The notes: generated from the letters alone by a model not told the origin. Counted from the stretch's first letter, positions 40,576 through 50,364 are shown. The stretch is DNA of 64,000 nucleotides from Bactericera cockerelli (GCA_024516035.1 CM044956.1:6126111-6190110); one strand, 5' to 3'. Made by a program: numbers and translations.

Positions 40576-41922
40576 ATGAGTCTTTCAAAAGAACTGAGTG
40601 AAGCGAAAATTCTCGCTAAAAAAATTAGTGACGCGCAGAAAGAAATACGAGCTAAAACATTATCCCTTAAAATTGGACAAGATGAACAATCAAACAGTAT
40701 TAAAAGTTTCTTGAAACCAGTATCAGAACCATTGACTAAAATTGCCCAAAGTAAAGAGAAAAAAATCAACTTTCTGAAGAGATTACAAGAACAGAGAACA
40801 GCAGCATCATCAGGTGTACCATCAATCAAAAGAGAACCAATATCTTCGCTCAGACGAATACCTGAACTCTTGAAGAAATTTGACAGTCCATCGAGAATCA
40901 GAAGATACAATGATGAAGATGGTCAAACGTCTGATTCCGAACGATATGCTAGTCCACTAGATACATGGTCCTTAGGTGAACAATCGACTATTCAAACGCC
41001 AGACATACAACTTCCAGGCACCTCAACGTCATATCAACAGTCGAGTCCTGGTTACGATAGAAAACTGTTCGATAGACGATACAATCAAATGATTTTTCCA
41101 AGTCCAACAACAGGCTCTCCATTAAAAATGAAGTTAAAACCATCAAGATTAAGTATATCAATGCCTAGCTCACCAAAACCTTCTTTGGAAGCCCTAAAAA
41201 GAGGACCATTACTGGAACGAAGAAATACAATGTTAACACCACCGCCACCACTATTATCTCCGTCACTTGAACAGGAGCAACCTCAAAATTATTCCATGAA
41301 TGAACCAATGCTGCAGACATCACCACCACCACCACCAACCATTGAAGCCGATAACACTCAGAATAGTTTGACACAAAGCGCAACCTATTTCATACCTATG
41401 AATTCAAAGACAACAAAAAAAGCTTCTTTGATAGATCGTTTTTTAAAAGCATTAGATGATCAAGCCATCGTAATCGATAAAGTTACCGGTATCAAAAGAA
41501 AAGATGGAAAATATTTCCTAGGAAAAAAAGAAATTGCATTTTTTAAGACACCTAACGAACACATACGTATTGGTCAAAATAATTATCCAGTCACTCGCGG
41601 ACTTATGGAATTATTGTTTCTCAAACAACCAAATCAAGAGAACTATACCAATCTGGATGAAAGAAATTACGTGAGAATTATAAAGGATACTAAACTTGAA
41701 CCTTTGTCAAGTAAAATACAACAATTTCAGGGATCGGGTTTACCAAATATTATGTTTGACAGTAATCGTAATAAGGAATTTGTTTACTTTAATGATCCCA
41801 ATGAGTTAGTAGAGAGACTTTTACTCTTGAAAAGGTCACAAGCTGCAGGCAATTATCTAGCCCACATAAACGAAATAAATTCAATTTTAGAAGAACTCAA
41901 AGAATGTAATGTAATTAATTAA
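40576..41922 (+). CDS. DUF8207-like protein with disordered Pro/Ser-rich N-terminus
   Basis: 448 aa. The N-terminal 270 residues are charged, then Pro/Ser/Thr-rich (runs such as SPPPPPPT) and probably disordered. The C-terminal part (about 280-448) has the pattern I associate with the DUF8207 family: an RKDGKYFLGK segment, PVTRGLMELLFLKQPN, NYTNLDERNYVRII, and VYFNDPNELVERLLLLKRSQ-AAGN near the end. The function of that domain is not known. It is restricted largely to such elements and insect genomes carrying them. It follows the ATPase in the same direction, so a virion or packaging role is inferred. AATAAA lies 16 nt after the stop. Confidence 0.7.
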   Translation: MSLSKELSEAKILAKKISDAQKEIRAKTLSLKIGQDEQSNSIKSFLKPVSEPLTKIAQSKEKKINFLKRLQEQRTAASSGVPSIKREPISSLRRIPELLKKFDSPSRIRRYNDEDGQTSDSERYASPLDTWSLGEQSTIQTPDIQLPGTSTSYQQSSPGYDRKLFDRRYNQMIFPSPTTGSPLKMKLKPSRLSISMPSSPKPSLEALKRGPLLERRNTMLTPPPPLLSPSLEQEQPQNYSMNEPMLQTSPPPPPTIEADNTQNSLTQSATYFIPMNSKTTKKASLIDRFLKALDDQAIVIDKVTGIKRKDGKYFLGKKEIAFFKTPNEHIRIGQNNYPVTRGLMELLFLKQPNQENYTNLDERNYVRIIKDTKLEPLSSKIQQFQGSGLPNIMFDSNRNKEFVYFNDPNELVERLLLLKRSQAAGNYLAHINEINSILEELKECNVIN

Positions 41923-41937
41923 ATCGAGAGGGAAAAA

Positions 41938-41943
41938 AATAAA
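41938..41943 (+). terminator. Poly(A) signal AATAAA of the DUF8207-like gene
   Basis: Canonical hexamer 16 nt after the TAA, about 29 nt before the shared 31-nt motif. Confidence 0.6.
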
Positions 41944-41971
41944 TTGAATTCTTTTATTACGTCTAGTATCA

Positions 41972-42002
41972 CCCTGTATATGTTTACTAGTCAAAAGAGA
42001 AT
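41972..42002 (+). promoter_or_regulatory. 31-nt 3'-flank motif, DUF8207 side
   Basis: Same-sense match (29 of 31) to the motif after the capsid gene stop. The two copies bracket the whole morphogenesis module as an inverted pair about 5.4 kb apart. Confidence 0.6.
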
Positions 42003-42078
42003 CGTTGATATGGCGTGATCACTGGCTGAGGTCATGGGTCAAATTTGATAGCAACTGCAGGTTTGCATGTTAACAATA

Positions 42079-42407
42079 GATAAGAAGAATTGAGTTGCAA
42101 AGTTAGAACTGATAAAGACCTTTAGTTAGCTTTTCTAGCTATGAATAAATTAGCATTTGACGAAATAATATTATGCCGACAGTTCACAGGTCTATGGTTC
42201 GAATCCCAAAAATGTCGGGGTTTTTTTTTGTTGTTGTACAAATAATATCGCTTCAACTTGGACACTGAATTGAACACACACTTGGTCTTTGTAATTTAAT
42301 GTCAATCGCTAAGGCTGCAAATCCACAGGTCTATGGTTCGAATCCCAAATATAACAATGAAATATCAGTTCTCAGAGTCTACAGGTCAACACTTCGATTT
42401 CCACTAT
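42079..42407 (-). repeat. Partial extra copy of the Polinton terminal repeat
   Basis: 329 bp, a direct repeat of 42,517-42,845 with a handful of differences, ending exactly at the inner edge of the right terminal repeat. The left end of the element lacks it. It carries two more B-box-like sequences (GGTTCGAATCCC). Confidence 0.9.
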
Positions 42408-43038
42408 AAAAAGAATAAATAAGATCTACAACCATCCTGTATATTTTGACTAAATCCACCCAGTATGAAATGGCTGGGGTCAAACATCATATGACCTAAG
42501 CCTGTCTACCTGAGGAGATAAGAAGAATTTAGTTGCAATGTTAGAACTGATAAAGACCTTTAGTTAGCTTTTCTAGCTATGAATAAATTAGCATTTGACG
42601 AAATAATATTATGCCGACAGTTCACAGGTCTATGGTTCGAATCCCAAAAATGTCGGAGGTTTTTTTTGTTGTTGTACAAATAATATCGCTTCAACTTGGA
42701 CACTGAATTGAACACACACTTGGTCTTTGTAATTTAATGTCAATCGCTAAGGCTGCAAATCCACAGGTCTATGGTTCGAATCCCAAATATAACAATGAAA
42801 TATCAGTTCTCAGAGTCTACAGGTCAACACTTCGATTCCCACTATTGCGTAAATTCAACAAAACACATAAACTGCCCTAGGGGGGGCTGAAATTAAGCTG
42901 GGGGGGTGGAAGTGGTACCAAAAGATGCCGGTCGTCGAGGCGGTTCCAAAAATATATATTTCAGCAAACCAACTTCAGCCGTTTGGATTTTACAGCCATT
43001 AGTTGTTATTGCATGAGACCCATGTTTTATACACTACT
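42408..43038 (-). repeat. Polinton right terminal inverted repeat
   Basis: About 631 bp, the reverse complement of the left repeat. The A run is eight instead of nine, and the inner edge lacks one TATT unit. Ends CACTACT. Confidence 0.95.
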
Positions 43039-43044
43039 GGTTAG
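43039..43044. repeat. Polinton target-site duplication, right
   Basis: GGTTAG, identical to the left copy. Confidence 0.95.
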
Positions 43045-43865
43045 GTTGACCGAGACAAAATATTCTGGACGAGCGTACAAAAAGGGGGCAGATTGGGGCC
43101 CAGAATAGTTGGCAGCCTCGTTACACAGCAAAGCTGTAACGTTCTTGTTGCTATCCTATATCGTGCACGATGGTAACGATGCTCACGTCATCGTGAACGA
43201 TGCTAGCCAGACAGTGAAGGAATGACTCAGCACTTCTACCCCCAGAACCAAGACAATCCCTGTTTATAGTCCCCCAGCCAGATTCCTGGTCTACTCCCTG
43301 TTTATAGTACCCCTTACGAAACTGCAAGTTTCGTAAGGGCTTGTTAGGGTTGGCAAGTCCGTTCTCTGTTACTAGTCCTCTAACGTGAGCCTGGTCTTCT
43401 CCCTGTTTAACGTCCTCCAGCTAGACAATATGCTTTACATATTTATGCAACATACTGTACAAAATGTACAACATTTCTCGCTTTCGCTGTCTCCTGTAGT
43501 CTATGCATTCTTCTCGAACATGATTTTTTCTCGTGTAAAATGTATAGCCTTCTCATATCTCTTCTACATGACAAGCTGAAAATGCATGGAATTTTATGCT
43601 ATTTTCTCTCATTCTTTCTCCCATCCCATCCACTCCCTGTTCTCCTTTATTCCCATCTTCCGTCTTCCATCCCTGTTAGCGTTTGTACGTCAGAGGAAGA
43701 ACTTTTATTCGGAACAATGGAGATAACGTAGCTGACAGGTAACGGAATGTAGCAACGTCAGATTATTCAGCTCAGGAGTGCATTAGACGGCACTAGTGGT
43801 CCTCAGGAATGCTGTCCTCATGTGAAGTATTGTTCCTGGAATTGTCTGGCTGAGACACCACCGTT
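43045..43865. other. Intergenic; repeat shared with the 5.2-kb MITE, perfect hairpin
   Basis: 43,150-43,310 resembles the interior of the MITE at 5.2-5.6 kb (GATGCTAGCCAGACAGTGAAGG, TCTACTCCCTGTTTATAGTA). 43,311-43,339 is a perfect palindrome with 12-bp arms and a 5-nt loop. The short frames look random. Confidence 0.45.
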
Positions 43866-44032
43866 GCCCCGTTACAGAAACACTCTTCACTCTCGAATCT
43901 CCGTGTCAACCGTCACACAACGCACTCTGATTGGTTATTGCATTTAAACTAAACCAATCGCAGTGCGTTGTGTGACAGTTGAAAGGGAGATTTGGGGATT
44001 ATGAGAGTGAGAGTGGTTTCTGGAACGAGGGC
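43866..44032. mobile_element. Palindromic MITE, 167 bp
   Basis: Left end GCCCCGTTACAGAAAC and right end complement of GTTTCTGGAACGAGGGC. The interior pairs across most of its length (CACACAACGCACTCTGATTG with CAATCGCAGTGCGTTGTGTG). The same family lies at 62,967-63,144. Confidence 0.7.
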
Positions 44033-44191
44033 CAGTTGTCCCAAACTTTCCATGTGAGCTCTTCTAATCCAAAGGGTCTTGTCAGATGAGCGCTTTCCAG
44101 AAATCTAATGGTGGACTCAGGAGTGCAATAGATGTTGGCAACAGTGGTCCTTAGGGAATACTATATCCACATGTGATATATAATAATAATA

Positions 44192-44378
44192 ATATAGCCT
44201 TATTTATACTGCCCGATTAAGACTATTAAGTCTCATTATTCCAGCAGTAAGCCCAAGACGTATTATTATGTGGTAAAAATCCCAAATAGGCGGATAACTT
44301 GTCTTGCCCGGCTGGGTTTTGAACCCGCGACCTCTGGATTCACACAGTGCCGCCTTTACCACTGAGCTACCGGGACAG
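44192..44378 (-). repeat. tRNA-derived SINE, family E
   Basis: Complete copy from CGGTAGCTCAGTGGTAAAGG (reverse) with box B to the GCCCGATTAAGACTATTAAG end and a (TAA)n tail. Confidence 0.7.
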
Positions 44379-44941
44379 ATATATTGTCTTGCTGAGAGAC
44401 TGACAGATGTCTGGGCATGCAGAGACGTTCTGGGATAGCTCTTCTAATTGCTATCCAGATCTAGAAATACAAAAAAAAAAAAAAAACCCCGACTACCTTC
44501 CAGAATCTGTAAAAATGCTTCTCACTCTCAATCTCCTCAAAGTTTGAGCAGTAGAATTAGTAGCTTCAACCCCCTTAAACTACGAGTACCTTCGGCTTCA
44601 GTAGAGGGGTGATAATTAATAGATGGGCTATTAGCACGGTGTAGAACAGTAGATGGCTAGGAACAAGGTGTGGATGTATAGATGGCGCAATGACAACTGG
44701 TAGGAAGGTATGAGAGTTACATAGAAAATGCATTAGACTACCCGAGTGACATAATATATTCAATCAGTGTACCTGCACAGATGAATGGACTCATATATAT
44801 ATTTATATACATATGTATCTGGTAATGTACTACGTAAAGAGTTTTCCATGTATTAACGAGTCATCAATTCGATTGAGACTTTTACAATAATTAAGTGGAC
44901 AGCTTCGATTTTCTGTAGAAAATAATAATAACATCGTTTTT
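44379..44941. other. No gene seen
   Basis: Mixed unique-looking sequence. No supported frame, RNA or repeat. Confidence 0.4.
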
Positions 44942-45250
44942 TTATAGTGCCTTATTAAGGGCGAAATTAATAGACAAATTCTATAACTCAAGTCTTTGCT
45001 GAGCGTCGGTTTTCCCTATCTTATACAGTACGCAATCCGTGACTTAGCGCCACAGAGGTATTACAAAAACCTCTTTTAATTTCGCCCTAAGACTATTAAG
45101 TCCCATTATTCCAGCAGATAGCCCAAGACGTATTATTATGTGGTAAAAATCCCTAATGAGAGGATTACATGTCATGACTCGGGCGACCTTTTCGAACCTG
45201 CGACCTTTGGATTACCAGACAGCCGCCTTTACCACTAAGGAAGCGGGACT
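44942..45250 (-). repeat. tRNA-derived SINE, family E, split by a MITE
   Basis: The SINE end (GTGCCTTATTAAG) and the rest (GACTATTAAGTCCCATTATT ... ACCTGCGACCTTTGG ... ACCACTAAGGAAGCGGGAC) are separated exactly by the 129-bp MITE at 44,959-45,087. Confidence 0.65.
44959..45087. mobile_element. Harbinger-like MITE, 129 bp, inserted in a SINE
   Basis: Ends GGGCGAAATTAATAG and complement of CTTTTAATTTCGCCC, flanked by TAA on both sides (44,956-58 and 45,088-90). The uninterrupted SINE copies show what the empty site looked like. Confidence 0.8.
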
Positions 45251-45485
45251 GGGACAGCAAAGAGAATTTTTTTTCATACACTACTCTATTTTTACAAAAT
45301 ATAGGGCTATATACACAGAAATTTATACATATTCTGATATACATAGGTAATTGTAAATTACTGTAGTGTTTTACACGATTTAATTACGTACAGAGTTCTG
45401 CAGAGTGAAATGAATTAAACCCGGAAAATTGTTGCACACTTTACACGTAAATCCTTTTATTTTTTTATTTTTTTTTTTTTTTTTT

Positions 45486-45741
45486 TTTAAGTGGGGTTTA
45501 ACGTCGCTTTCAACTGCCATGGTCATATCACGACGGGGGTTTTACCCTCCATTCGCAGGAAACTCACAAACCTGCTACTCACATTGACCTCACCCAGCCT
45601 GAGTGGGGCCGGGAAAAGCCAGCGTCACGAGAATTAGAATTTGAATGGTCACCCATCCAAGTCTTAACCTCGCTGGATGTCGCTTAACTTCGGTGTTCTG
45701 AAGGGAACCGGTGTATTCAACATGCCATCGACGCTGGCTCC
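45486..45741 (-). repeat. 5S rRNA-derived SINE, family C, full copy
   Basis: Reverse copy of the 23.8-kb element, including the 5S-like head at its right end (AGCCAGCGTCGATGGCATGT in reverse) and a T run of about 20 at the left, which is the reversed A tail. Confidence 0.85.
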
Positions 45742-46189
45742 TTTTATTTTTAAACGTTTCTTTTGTTCATGATTAATTGAAGTTTATGCGCGCCGTACAT
45801 CTTCATGTTTATGCAATGCGCAACACATCAAAGTACAAATCCCTGCTTGCGAATAGATCATCTCTGGGAAAATCTAGTTTTGATAACATAATTCTCTACA
45901 TACCTACCTACCTAGTTGTTCTCACAGAGAAATTTACTTCCGAGTAATTTCGAATATTAGATTTCGGAAGTATTGTGTTTGTTTTTGTAGAAATATTTTT
46001 TTGTCCCGGTTTTCAGTTTTCATATTTCTGGACGTTTCACAACTTAGGTTTTTTGTCTGCCTGTTTCTTGGTCTGTCTGTTATTTCTTGCAACAGAAAAA
46101 TCTCAGTAAGAAGCGATCGGATTTCAACAAAAATGGAAACAATATATACAATAAAAAGGAAAAAGAATAGAAAAAAATACGTAAACATA

Positions 46190-46248
46190 AATCCTAACCA
46201 AAAAGCGGGGTTATTGCCTATGGCAATCTTTTCCACCTAACCCTATTG
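46190..46248 (-). repeat. Family B retroposon, head fragment
   Basis: Reversed head: AAGCGGGGTTATTGCCTATGG then CAATCTTTTCCACCTAACCC. The body is missing. Confidence 0.5.
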
Positions 46249-47795
46249 ACCTTTCTATTAATAATAATGAAATTTTGAGAAAGCAAAAACTCCTATACCC
46301 AATTCCAATTTTTATACCCCTCTGTGGATAAAAAGTTCTCTGGATTCATTCTAGCAACCACTGAATGGCCGAGATAAAAGTTTCTACTTGACTTAAGACG
46401 TAATCCGGCCCACCTTATTACTATTAGGTTTTATTATTACTACTAGCTTTCAGGCATGGCCGGTTGGAAAATGTTTTGGGGTTGCTGTCACATAAACCTG
46501 ACTATTTATTTATTTATTTTCCTCGGTCAAATTTTGTACTTCCAATACTCTGGCTTTTTCGTTTGCCTGAATTAGATCATCCAATGTGCAGCTAGTTAAC
46601 GACATACTAGAAAGTGCTCATCCGTTTGGGAAATAAAGAGTTTGAGTTTGTTTACCATGCCACTCTTTTTAATAATGCATTTATTATTCTGAAAACTTTT
46701 AATAATTTTCTCAAGTCCAAGCTAGGACTTGAGAAAATCCTCTTTTCTTTTTTCGTCTGGGGCATAGTCTCGCAGCTCCTGAGCACCGGCCGCGCCTGCT
46801 AGGTGTTATTACGAGCTTCTCAAGATAACATGAAGTGACGTTGAAATTTCGTCCTTCTGTGAATTCAGACTTTGGAAGAGCTTACCTTGTCCAGTGACCT
46901 GTATATTCGTGTCGTATCTTCGACACCCCTTTGCAGACCTTTTTAAAAGTACGAAGCAGGTATTTCGAAAGCAAAGGATTTTTTTCCTGAGAGGGAATTC
47001 TGGACGTTTATGAGGTGGAGTTTTACTGAAAATCAGACAAAAAAATCTGGTGTAAACATCACACGACTTTCCTTATCCCCCAAAAAGAAGTCGAATTCCG
47101 CCATTGGTGACTCAACGGTAACAGATAGTTAAAAATCAAAGCCAAATTCGTAATCAGCACCTCAAAATCATAGAATTTGATATGTCGCCAACCCCATCTA
47201 GGGTGAATATTAAAAAAGTTAGTCCAAGCGGGTCCCCCCAAAATACCGGTAAATTGGAGTAGAGGTCCAAAAAGTTCAAGATATCAAAGAAAAGATCAGA
47301 GTAAACCCCTATTTTTTTTTTCATCCGAGAAAATGTTGTTCTCTAACTTTTTTTGTATCTTTAACCAATTCAAATAAGCGGCGCTTGCGGCTAATATTTG
47401 CGGCCCTGCGGCCGTGGAATGCGGCCGATTTCAACCAAAAATTTCGTGGTTCGTCTGGTGTATAAAATTAATTTGCATACCAAATTTCAAGTCTCTAGCT
47501 CTTACCATTCTCGAGATATCCTGTTTACACACACACAGACGGTGTTTGCAATGGTGTTTTCGAGATTAAAAAGTTTTAAGACATAAAAGAATCTTTGTGA
47601 AATTGTGCCTCTTGCTCCAATCACTCAAATATTCCTTGATGTCTTAAAACTCAAGGATCCCACTTCGAATTTCAAGGCACAGAAGTGTCATTTTTTTTTT
47701 TTTAAGCTTTATTAGGAGGACAAAGTACAATCGTAACAGTATAAAATTAAGAAAAAAAAAAAAAAAAAACAAATGACAAAATAAATAAGTAAAAA
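46249..47795. other. No gene seen; hairpin and microsatellite remnants
   Basis: 46,702-46,736 is a perfect hairpin (TTTTCTCAAGTCC and its complement). 47,380-47,545 has the GCGGC-rich and ACACACACAGACGG segments common in dispersed insect repeats. No gene is visible. Confidence 0.4.
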
Positions 47796-47870
47796 AAGAA
47801 AATAACAATAATGTCCTACCTAAAGGGCGGGGTTATTGCCTGTGGCAATCTCTTCCACCCAACCCTTATG
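47796..47870 (-). repeat. Family B retroposon, fragment
   Basis: AATAATGTCCTACCTAAAGG then CGGGGTTATTGCCTGTGGCA ... CCACCCAACCC; the reversed head, 45 bp before a host exon. Confidence 0.55.
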
Positions 47871-47914
47871 TCATTACGAGTTATCGAGTGTTCATTTATT
47901 TATTTATGTTTCAG

Positions 47915-48055
47915 AATTCGTCAGCGATACAATCTACGACAACTTTCCCATCCCCGACACAATCTTGGCGGACCCTGACTTGCATGACCACGACCTCATC
48001 GACAACGTCATGTATGTCTACTTTGGTCCCTCCCAGCCCGACCAGCCTGATGCGG
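47915..48055 (+). CDS. Host exon upstream of a 7TM domain (partial gene)
   Basis: A 141-nt exon candidate. The acceptor TTTATGTTTCAG is followed by an open, GC-richer, acidic segment (YDNFPIPDTILADPDLHDHD, then VMYVYFGPSQPDQPDA), and a donor GG|GTAGGC follows. It starts one nt into a codon and ends with one nt of a Gly codon, completed exactly by the exon at 48,977. It would be extracellular sequence just before the first membrane helix. I do not recognise the domain, and earlier exons are not visible. Confidence 0.5.
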
Positions 48056-48239
48056 GTAGGCATTCCCCGAACCCCCAATCTGATCTCTTCATTTACGTGT
48101 GAAACGACGAACCAGCATTTCTTGTGAATCTGCACGTAATCAGTCTCCCGGAATTTTAGAATTTTAACCATTCTCCCCTTCTCCCTATAGACGTGTTATG
48201 TTACAATTTTAAATGGTTTCTTGCCGTTAATAATAATAA

Positions 48240-48412
48240 TAATAATATCGTCTTATTTGTACTGTCCGATTAGGACTATGAAGTCCCATTATTCCAACAG
48301 TAAGCCCAAGACGCATTATTATGTGGTAAAAATGGTAATTTCGAACTCGCGACCTGTGGGATCTCTGGGTTCACAGGGTTCCGCCTTTACTACTGATCTA
48401 CCGGGACAGACG
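48240..48412 (-). repeat. tRNA-derived SINE, family E, in the host intron
   Basis: GTACTGTCCGATTAGGACTA ... ATTATTATGTGGTAAAAATG ... reversed head ending CTACCGGGACAGACG. It lies between the two host exons. The middle is shortened compared with the 44.2-kb copy. Confidence 0.65.
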
Positions 48413-48447
48413 TTAATAAGCATGCCATTGTGGCATTACATTACATT

Positions 48448-48504
48448 ACGTACATGGGTAGGCATTTTACAAGGAAGAGTTGTATAATGCCTACCCATGT
48501 ACGT
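48448..48504. repeat. Perfect 19-bp inverted repeat (hairpin)
   Basis: Arms ACGTACATGGGTAGGCATT and its exact complement, separated by 19 nt. The right arm touches the head of the following family B copy. Confidence 0.85.
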
Positions 48505-48672
48505 TGGGTGGAAGAGATTGCCACAGGCAATAACCCCGCCCTTTAGGTAGGACATTAACTTCATTCTCTTTTTTTTCTTGTATATTTGCTTAATCTTTTT
48601 GTTTTTCTTTATATTTCATTGTATTCTACTGTATATATTTTTTGTTCTATCTAAAAAAGCTTTCTATAATAA
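48503..48672 (+). repeat. SINE-like retroposon, family B, in the host intron
   Basis: GTTGGGTGGAAGAGATTGCC ... CCCCGCCCTTTAGGTAGGAC, tail TATCTAAAAAAGCTTTCTAT. Confidence 0.6.
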
Positions 48673-48976
48673 TTTCAATTTCAATTTTAATTTATTTATT
48701 TTATTTAGAGTGCATTAGAAAACAGTGGTTTCCCACCTATAACATCATTAATACACTTATATTTGGCTAAGGTAAAGTAATAATAGTAAAAATAACAGCA
48801 TTTTTAAGAATAAAAGTCAGAATAAGCTAATAAATTTAAAAAAAAAAAAAAATCATAATGCATAAAGAATATCTTTAAGATCTGCTACACTGCACCCCAT
48901 TCTTTGTGAGTTGTCCTAATGATTTATTAATAATAATATATAAATTTAACACCATTTCCACCCCCCCCCCCCCCAG

Positions 48977-49140
48977 GTCGTCAGATAGTGATAGTGGGCG
49001 CCGTGGGCGGGCTAGTGGCCCAGCTACTGGTTCTGACCGGCATCCTCTGCAGGCTCAAGTCCCACCAGTCCTGCTTCGTGCTGGTCAACCTGGAAGTGGC
49101 GCTGGTCGCGTCCAACCTGCTGTATATGCTGGGTGTGCAG
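48977..49140 (+). CDS. Host exon coding TM1-TM2 of an adhesion/class B-like receptor (partial gene)
   Basis: A 164-nt GC-rich exon. The acceptor is a long C tract ending CCAG; the donor is CAG|GTAACT. Translated in the only open phase it begins RQIVIVGAVGGLVAQLLVLT, a first transmembrane helix, then a short basic loop (CRLKSHQS) and a second helix containing LVNLEVALVASNLLYMLGVQ, which fits the NL..S....GI pattern of the second helix of adhesion/secretin-type receptors. The intron phase matches the exon at 47,915-48,055 (g|GT gives Gly). Later helices are not found in the window. The last 27 nt and donor are copied twice downstream. Confidence 0.6.
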
Positions 49141-49250
49141 GTAACTAATAATAATAATAATACGAACCTGCTGTATATGCTGGGTGTGCAGGTAACTATT
49201 AATAATAATAATACGAACCTGCTGTATATGCTGGGTGTGCAGGTAACTAT
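49114..49250. repeat. Three 51-bp tandem copies of an exon end plus splice donor
   Basis: Copies start at 49,114, 49,165 and 49,216 with AACCTGCTGTATATGCTGGG, CAG|GTAACT and a (TAA)n spacer. Unit length 51 keeps the frame open through all three. Confidence 0.9.
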
Positions 49251-49604
49251 AAATAATAGTTTATTTATTTATTTTCTTTATAAAGAAACATTTATACAAA
49301 GGTACTTCTTCCAAGCTTTGAAGAGCTTCTAAGAGAAGATACTTGCAAGATTGAATTACACATAGTGTTTAAGTGACTACTCAATCAAGCATTACAATAT
49401 TATACTAAAGGTACATAATTATTAAAGGTAGATAATATTAAAACAATAAATTATTAAATAGTAAAGATTTTACCCTAAAATTTCAATTCAAAACAATATT
49501 ATCTATACATTGTATCAGTTGTGACTTCAGATCTGAATAATTTTCAACATTTTGTAGTGAGGTTACCATGCTGTTTAGAAATATAAATAATAATAATAAT
49601 TCCG
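49251..49604. other. No gene seen
   Basis: AT-rich, probably intron if the receptor gene continues. Confidence 0.35.
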
Positions 49605-49946
49605 TGTCCGTGAGATAGGTATTGATACCTAAATCACGGTGGTGAGAGGATTATATGGACGCCCAGATCCAATGTCTAGGCTCCTTTCATGTTCATTGAG
49701 TCTATTTGGTTTTAACGTCCTGACTTGAGGTAGACAGGACGGGGGTTTTACCCTCCATTCGCTGGAAATCGTACCAGCTACCCACATTAACCTCACCCAG
49801 CCTGGGTAGGGCCGGAATTGCTAGCCTCACATCATGTTCGGAGGGAACAGAATTTTCTGTGCGAAATGTCTGCTCCAACCGGGAATCGAACTTAGGATCT
49901 CTGGACTACGGGCAGTAGTCACAACCGTTACGCCACGGAGGCTGGC
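49605..49946 (-). repeat. tRNA-headed SINE, family D, reference copy
   Basis: The reverse strand: head GCCTCCGTGGCGTAACGGTT (box A), box B AGTTCGATTCCCGG, body CAGGCTGGGTGAGGTTAATG ... GAATGGAGGGTAAAACCCCC ... GGACGTTAAAACC, then GAACATGAAAGGAGCCTAGA and CTCTCACCACCGTGATTTAG with a (TAA)n-type end. Confidence 0.8.
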
Positions 49947-50364
49947 GTAGGTAACTATTACAACTAACCAATTGATCACTTATATCTTTACTCCATTTCA
50001 TTCTGTCTAATGCATCTTCTGTTGTTAGGTTGATATTTTGCAGTTTGGTTATTTTTTTTTTTTTTTTTTTTATCTATATACGATTAACTAGCCGTTTGCC
50101 CGTGCTTTGCATCGGGACTAAATTTCAAATTTACTGAGGCACGGCCGTACTGCTGGACAGCAATGCCTTTTTGAACTTCTTATAATATTTCTGGACAAAG
50201 CGATAATGGTTTTGGGGGGTCAATTCTGAGACGTTTTTCGCTATCTCTTACCGTTTTGGCTAAACAACTCCGGACAAACAAACAAACAAACATAGGTAGG
50301 TAGTCCTTTTTTCTGTTTTATATACGAACATTTATATATTAAGATTAATAATAATATTAATAAT

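Larger units (their letters stand above)
25556..43038. mobile_element. Complete Polinton/Maverick element (17,483 bp)
   Basis: Bounded by inverted repeats of about 635 bp that begin AGTAGTGTATAAAAC and by a 6-bp target duplication. It contains 15 uninterrupted frames, including the full Polinton core set: protein-primed polymerase B, chromodomain integrase, A32/FtsK-type packaging ATPase, adenain-like protease, and double- and single-jelly-roll capsid proteins. No frame is broken, and the two terminal repeats differ by eye only in the length of one A run and at the inner edge, so the copy is young. Gene order: membrane protein(-), repeat protein(+), coiled coil(+), INT(+), 231-aa(-), POLB(-), three small(-), MCP(-), penton(-), PRO(-), PLA2(-), ATP(+), DUF8207(+). 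Confidence 0.97.
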
